A DNA stretch of 64,000 bases from Trichococcus sp. K1Tr (GTDB taxonomy: Bacteria; Bacillota; Bacilli; Lactobacillales; Aerococcaceae). The first letter of the stretch is position 1. Every line of letters starts with the position of its first letter. Below are positions 60,541 to 64,000 of this stretch, piece after piece. Both the position numbers and the translations under genes were made by a program. The notes below the pieces were generated by a model, which did no database searches, was not told the origin of the DNA, and saw only the letters and a list, made by a program, of their open reading frames with translations. The stretch spans positions 124,001-188,000 of the forward strand of contig NZ_JAQMHR010000004.1 in assembly GCF_028309625.1 (NCBI RefSeq). Direction: 5' to 3'.

Positions 60541-61608
60541 ATGAAAAAATATATGAACAAGGTCGGCCTGGCGGGTCTCTTGTCAGCGGCACTCCTCCTC
60601 GGGGGCTGCGGTAATAGCGACACACAGCAAGAAACGGTGATACGGAAAGAACCGTATGAGAAAACGGAGTTCCTGATGGGGACCTATGTGACGGTGCGCG
60701 TCTATGACGAAGGCAAAGAGGCTGTTCTGGAAGAAGCCTTCGACCGTGTGGCGGAACTGGCCGATAAGATCACCGTGAATGAGCCCGGGTCGGAAATCGA
60801 TGCAGTCAATGCCGCGGGAGGGAAGGAAGCAGTGGAGCTGTCGGAGGATGTCTATCCATTAGTGCAGAGTGCTTATGAATACAGCGAGGCTTCCGATGGG
60901 GATTTTGACCTGTCAATCGGGCCGATCACCGAACTGTGGCACATCGGCTTCGAAGACGCCAGAAAGCCCGAGCAGAGCGAAATCGATGCAGCGCTGACTT
61001 TGGTCGATTACGAGCGCGTTGTGCTGGATGATTCTGCGCAGACCGTCCAATTGGCGGATGCAGGCATGCTGTTGGACCTCGGCGCCATCGCCAAGGGCTA
61101 CATTACCGACGAAGTGAAAGAACTGTTGGTGGAGCAGGGTGTGACGACTGCCATCATCGACCTTGGCGGCAACGTCTATGTGCTTGGAGGTTCGCCGTTG
61201 CGTGAAGGGGAGTCCTGGAACGTAGGCATCCAGGATCCGTTGGCAGCGCGCGGGGAGACGATCGGCAAGACCAAGCAAAAGGACCGTTCGATCGTGACTT
61301 CAGGCATCTATGAACGCTACATCGAAGTGGATGGCGTCAGCTACCACCATCTGATGGATCCGGAAACGGGCTATCCGTTCGATAACGACATCGCCGGCGT
61401 TTCGATCCTGTCCGATAAATCGATCGATGGGGATGCGCTCTCGACGCTTGTCTTCGGTCTCGGAATGGAAGCGGGTCTGGCCTACGTCAATGAACGCGAG
61501 GATATCGAAGCCGTTTTTGTCACAAAGGACAAAAAAGTCTACGTTTCGGATGGGCTGGCGGATAATTTTGAACTGACGAACGACGATTACGTTTGGGAAA
61601 ATGAATAG
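60541..61608 (+). CDS. fmnB: FmnB, extracellular FMN transferase (ApbE family)
   Basis: A 355-residue lipoprotein with signal VGLAGLLSAALLLGGCG (lipobox LGGC). The ApbE fold shows EFLMGTYVTVRVYD, the FAD/Mg site LDLGAIAKGYITDEV, DLGGNVYVLG and the threonine/acid motif SIDGDALSTLVF. It transfers FMN from FAD to Thr in PplA. The ATG at 60541 is 5 bases after GGGGTGATC-type sequence (ACGGGGTGATCAG). The preceding terminator separates it from pplA, and dmkA follows within 12 bp. Confidence 0.92.
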   Translation: MKKYMNKVGLAGLLSAALLLGGCGNSDTQQETVIRKEPYEKTEFLMGTYVTVRVYDEGKEAVLEEAFDRVAELADKITVNEPGSEIDAVNAAGGKEAVELSEDVYPLVQSAYEYSEASDGDFDLSIGPITELWHIGFEDARKPEQSEIDAALTLVDYERVVLDDSAQTVQLADAGMLLDLGAIAKGYITDEVKELLVEQGVTTAIIDLGGNVYVLGGSPLREGESWNVGIQDPLAARGETIGKTKQKDRSIVTSGIYERYIEVDGVSYHHLMDPETGYPFDNDIAGVSILSDKSIDGDALSTLVFGLGMEAGLAYVNEREDIEAVFVTKDKKVYVSDGLADNFELTNDDYVWENE

Positions 61609-61619
61609 GGGTGAATGAA

Positions 61620-62561
61620 ATGAATGTACCTGTATTTTTGGAATTTGTGGAAATCAAGACCAAGTTGGCCAGTTTGTTTCCGTTTGTGTTGGGGACTTTA
61701 TTTACGCTCTACCATTTCGGCAGCATCAATGCGCTGAACACGATTCTGTTCTTCATCGCAATGGTCGTTTTTGACATGGCGACGACCGCCATCAACAACA
61801 CGATGGACTACGTGAAGGCGAAGAATCTGGTTTACCGCGACGAGGAAAATATCCTCGGAAAAGCGGGGATCTCCGTCAAGAAAGCTGCGACGATCATTGT
61901 TTCGATGATTGCGTTCGCGGCGCTGCTCGGATTGATCCTGACGGCGCGGACCAATCTGTTGCTGTTGGTGATCGGGGCGCTCTGCTTTGCGATCGGGATC
62001 CTGTATACGTTCGGACCGTTCCCGATTTCCCGGATGCCTTTGGGTGAAGTGGCCTCGGGACTGACGATGGGCTTCGGCATCTTTTTCATCGCCGTGTTCG
62101 TGAACGTGCCGGCCGGAACGTTGGCATCGCTTCTGTTGCAGTGGCCGAACTTTACGTTGGAGGGGAACAGCGCGAATCTGCTGATCATCCTGCTGCAGTC
62201 GGCTCCGCTTGTATTCAGCATCGCCAACATCATGCTGGCGAACAATATTTGCGACTATGAAACGGATATTTCCAATCACCGTTACACGCTGACTTTCTAC
62301 ATCGGTAAGCCGATCGCCGTGCGCTTGTATGCTTGGCTGTATTACGGCGCATTCGCCGCGACGACAATTTCGGTGCTGTTCGGGATCTATCCGGTCTGGA
62401 TGCTGTTCATCTGGGCGATCTTCCCGATCATCCAGCGCAACATCACCCGCTTCAAAGCCAAACAGGACAAAGCGACGACTTTCGATCTGGCGATCAAGAA
62501 TCTGATCCTCTATCACGGTTTGGAGATCATTCTGCTGATCGTGTCGCTTATCCTGAAATGA
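61620..62561 (+). CDS. dmkA: Demethylmenaquinone-forming prenyltransferase DmkA (UbiA/MenA family)
   Basis: A 313-residue UbiA-type membrane prenyltransferase with about eight helices. The first Asp-rich site is AINNTMDYVKAKNL, the second ICDYETDISNHRYTL. It would prenylate dihydroxynaphthoate to make a demethylmenaquinone dedicated to the electron transfer chain, as in Listeria. The ATG at 61620 is 5 bases after AGGGGTGA. Its stop overlaps the next ATG (ATGA). Confidence 0.92.
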   Translation: MNVPVFLEFVEIKTKLASLFPFVLGTLFTLYHFGSINALNTILFFIAMVVFDMATTAINNTMDYVKAKNLVYRDEENILGKAGISVKKAATIIVSMIAFAALLGLILTARTNLLLLVIGALCFAIGILYTFGPFPISRMPLGEVASGLTMGFGIFFIAVFVNVPAGTLASLLLQWPNFTLEGNSANLLIILLQSAPLVFSIANIMLANNICDYETDISNHRYTLTFYIGKPIAVRLYAWLYYGAFAATTISVLFGIYPVWMLFIWAIFPIIQRNITRFKAKQDKATTFDLAIKNLILYHGLEIILLIVSLILK

Positions 62562-63040
62562 TCACGATCAGACACGGAGCCCCTGCGGATGAGTTATTTC
62601 TGAAGGAAATGACTTATCAGGCGATCTATTCGCCCAAAGGCGGGGGCTTTTTGCCGCGGAAGGTATTGGAAGAACCGGCAATCCGACGCTACCATGCGGA
62701 CTTCGGCAGAGAAGGCGATTTGGCCTTTGTGGCGCTATCCGATGGTGAAGCGGTCGGGGCGGTGTGGATCCGTTTTGCGACGACTGACCAAAAAGGCTAC
62801 GGTTTCGTCCGCGCAGATGTGCCGGAACTCACGCTTGCAGTGCTGCCGGCTTTCCGCGGGCGCGGCATCGGGAAGGCGCTGCTGGAGCGGATGCTGACGC
62901 AGCTGAAGGCAACAGGCTTGGCGGCGGTCTCCTTGAGTGTGGCCCGCTCCAACACGGTGCGCAAGCTCTATGAGCGCTATGGATTCCGAATCGTGAAAAA
63001 ACAGCGAAACTCTTGCACAATGTTGCTGGAATTAACATGA
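62558..63040 (+). CDS. GNAT acetyltransferase
   Basis: A 160-residue GNAT protein starting MITIRHGAPADELFLKEM. The motif-A acetyl-CoA loop is VLPAFRGRGIGKALLERML; motif B is VARSNTVRKLYERYGFRIV. It overlaps dmkA by 4 bases, so it is cotranscribed with the electron transfer genes. I know no established role for it in that pathway; acetylation of a small molecule or ribosomal protein is possible. Confidence 0.88.
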   Translation: MITIRHGAPADELFLKEMTYQAIYSPKGGGFLPRKVLEEPAIRRYHADFGREGDLAFVALSDGEAVGAVWIRFATTDQKGYGFVRADVPELTLAVLPAFRGRGIGKALLERMLTQLKATGLAAVSLSVARSNTVRKLYERYGFRIVKKQRNSCTMLLELT

Positions 63041-63047
63041 CTATACA

Positions 63048-63062
63048 ATGAAACGTTTTCAT
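63048..63062. promoter_or_regulatory. cre-like palindrome
   Basis: ATGAAACGTTTTCAT shares the 13-base core TGAAACGTTTTCA with the site at 10934. It lies 75-90 bp before the -10 at 63139, upstream of the PTS gene. Confidence 0.45.
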
Positions 63063-63138
63063 AAAGGCGTTCTCAAAAAAGCTTTTAAAATTGTGTACGA
63101 AATGTTACTTCTTGCTTTTAATGAAAAGCCAGTTACGT

Positions 63139-63322
63139 TATAATGGCTATGGATTCGAAGTGTTTTTTCTTTCGGAATCTTCATTTATTGACCAAGAAAG
63201 CGCTATATTCATCCCCTGCATTTTCCGTCCGCTTAAATAAAGAGAACGAGGTCAGTTGCAACCGGAGCGGGTCCGCCTGTTCCGCAGCGTAATTTTCCTT
63301 GTCCGTATTTGGAGGATTAAAA
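63139..63322 (+). promoter_or_regulatory. Probable -10 and structured leader of the PTS gene
   Basis: TATAAT (63139-63144) without a clear -35. The leader of about 170 nt contains a small hairpin CGGAGCGG/CCGC...TCCG (63263-63284). I could not recognise a RAT antiterminator box with confidence. Confidence 0.4.
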
Positions 63323-64000
63323 ATGAAGGACAAACTTTTTGGTGTTTTGCAGCGTGTTGGACGTTCGTTCATGTTGCCAATCGCCATTTTACCAGTAGCC
63401 GGACTCTTTTTGGGTATCGGTGGGTCATTTACTAATGCTACGACACTAGAAACATATGGTTTAACGGAACTGATGGGTCAAGGGACATTCATTTATGATG
63501 TATTGAACGTAATGAACCAGGCCGGATCGGTTGTCTTTGGCAACTTGCCGTTGATCTTCGCTGTCGGCTGTGCCATCGGTATGGCGAAAGCTGAAAAAGC
63601 GACTGCATCTTTGGCGGCTGTCATCGCCTTCCTGATCATGCATTCATCCATCGGCGCTATGATCGTAGCCCGTGGCGGCGCAGATCAGTTCATCGAAGGA
63701 TCAATCTCAAACGTATTGGGTATCGAGTCATTGCAAATGGGTGTTTTTGGAGGTATGATCGTCGGTTTGGGTGTTGCTGCACTTCATAATCGCTTTTATA
63801 AAATTCAATTACCAGCTGCTCTTTCATTCTTTGAAGGCACTCGTTTTGTTCCGATCATTTCATCAATCGTCTACTTGTTCGTAGGTATCCTGATGGTTTA
63901 CATCTGGCCGCCAGTGCAAGAAGGCATCAATGCGATCGGTGCTTTGGTACAAGGTTCCGGTTACGCTGGAACATGGCTCTATGGTTTCATGGAGCGTGCG
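63323..64000 (+). CDS. PTS EIIC, glucose/maltose family (PtsG/MalT-like), partial
   Basis: The first 226 codons; the gene runs off the window end. It starts MKDKLFGVLQRVGRSFMLPI and has AILPVAGLFLGIGGSF, FGNLPLIFAVGCAIGMA, NRFYKIQLPAALSFFEGTRF and IWPPVQEGINAI, which follow Bacillus PtsG closely along their length. Several helices are present; the EIIB part would come after the window. GGAGGA lies 7 bases before the ATG. It is probably a glucose or alpha-glucoside transporter; the cre-like site upstream suggests CcpA control. Confidence 0.9.
   Translation, partial: MKDKLFGVLQRVGRSFMLPIAILPVAGLFLGIGGSFTNATTLETYGLTELMGQGTFIYDVLNVMNQAGSVVFGNLPLIFAVGCAIGMAKAEKATASLAAVIAFLIMHSSIGAMIVARGGADQFIEGSISNVLGIESLQMGVFGGMIVGLGVAALHNRFYKIQLPAALSFFEGTRFVPIISSIVYLFVGILMVYIWPPVQEGINAIGALVQGSGYAGTWLYGFMERA

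Noticed and set aside
62333-62557. A long N-terminal extension of the acetyltransferase
   Set aside because: It lies inside dmkA in another frame; the GNAT fold starts at the ATG at 62558, which overlaps the dmkA stop.
1-64000. tRNA, rRNA or tmRNA genes
   Set aside because: I saw no cloverleaf with a TTCRANNC arm and CCA end, and no rRNA sequence. A covariance-model scan would be needed to exclude small RNAs.

Overview
The window looks like chromosome from a low-to-mid GC Gram-positive bacterium of the order Lactobacillales. It most resembles the Carnobacteriaceae (Trichococcus or Carnobacterium type). The reasons are glnR-glnA in tandem, a class III (anaerobic) ribonucleotide reductase, the radA-yacL-gltX-cysE-cysS-mrnC-rlmB-rae1 housekeeping string known from Firmicutes, CcpA-like (cre) sites, PTS genes, strong AGGAGG ribosome binding sites and a Listeria-type flavin extracellular electron transfer locus. 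The genus assignment is an inference. I saw no rRNA, tRNA or CRISPR array.

Layout. 0.2-7.3 kb: nitrogen control (glnR, glnA, and an ammonium transporter fused to a PII domain behind a GlnR box), with an ABC exporter pair and a few small genes. 7.6-10.7 kb: nrdDG behind paired NrdR boxes. 10.7-16.0 kb: a tandem hairpin array, an aldo/keto reductase, and a GntR-controlled ABC operon with its own twin operators. 16.1-24.3 kb: a raffinose/melibiose/sucrose-type operon (AraC regulator, msmEFG, sucrose phosphorylase gtfA, alpha-galactosidase). Its likely ATPase, msmK, lies apart at 27.5 kb, next to a cytoplasmic alpha-amylase. 29.0-37.6 kb: dut-like gene and the radA to rae1 cluster. 37.9-44 kb: an accessory zone with small genes, transporters and gene debris (two histidine-kinase remnants and a DUF4143 remnant with an in-frame stop). 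44.0-49.4 kb: an AT-rich, probably acquired carbohydrate unit (DeoR regulator, PfkB kinase, galactitol-type PTS IIA/IIB/IIC, a small membrane protein, a class II aldolase). 50.3-53.7 kb: transketolase interrupted after codon 10 by an IS200/IS605-type element carrying an intact TnpB. 53.8-55.4 kb: HAD hydrolase and a SigH-like sigma factor. 55.5-62.6 kb: a nearly complete extracellular electron transfer locus (eetB, ndh2, eetA, dmkB, pplA-like, fmnB, dmkA). The window ends inside a glucose-family PTS EIIC gene.

How the parts fit. The carbohydrate genes feed oligosaccharides, starch-derived glucans and a PTS sugar into glycolysis, with cre-like sites in front of several of them. The electron transfer locus would re-oxidise NADH through demethylmenaquinone and flavinylated surface protein, which suits a fermentative organism that also carries anaerobic NrdD. 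The most noteworthy items are the IS-split transketolase with a plausible TnpB guide against the empty allele, the electron transfer locus with an unusually small single-domain PplA, a ~115-bp dispersed repeat present twice with a shared open frame, a three-hairpin tandem array after nrdG, and the PTS/PfkB/class II aldolase operon whose substrate cannot be named from sequence.
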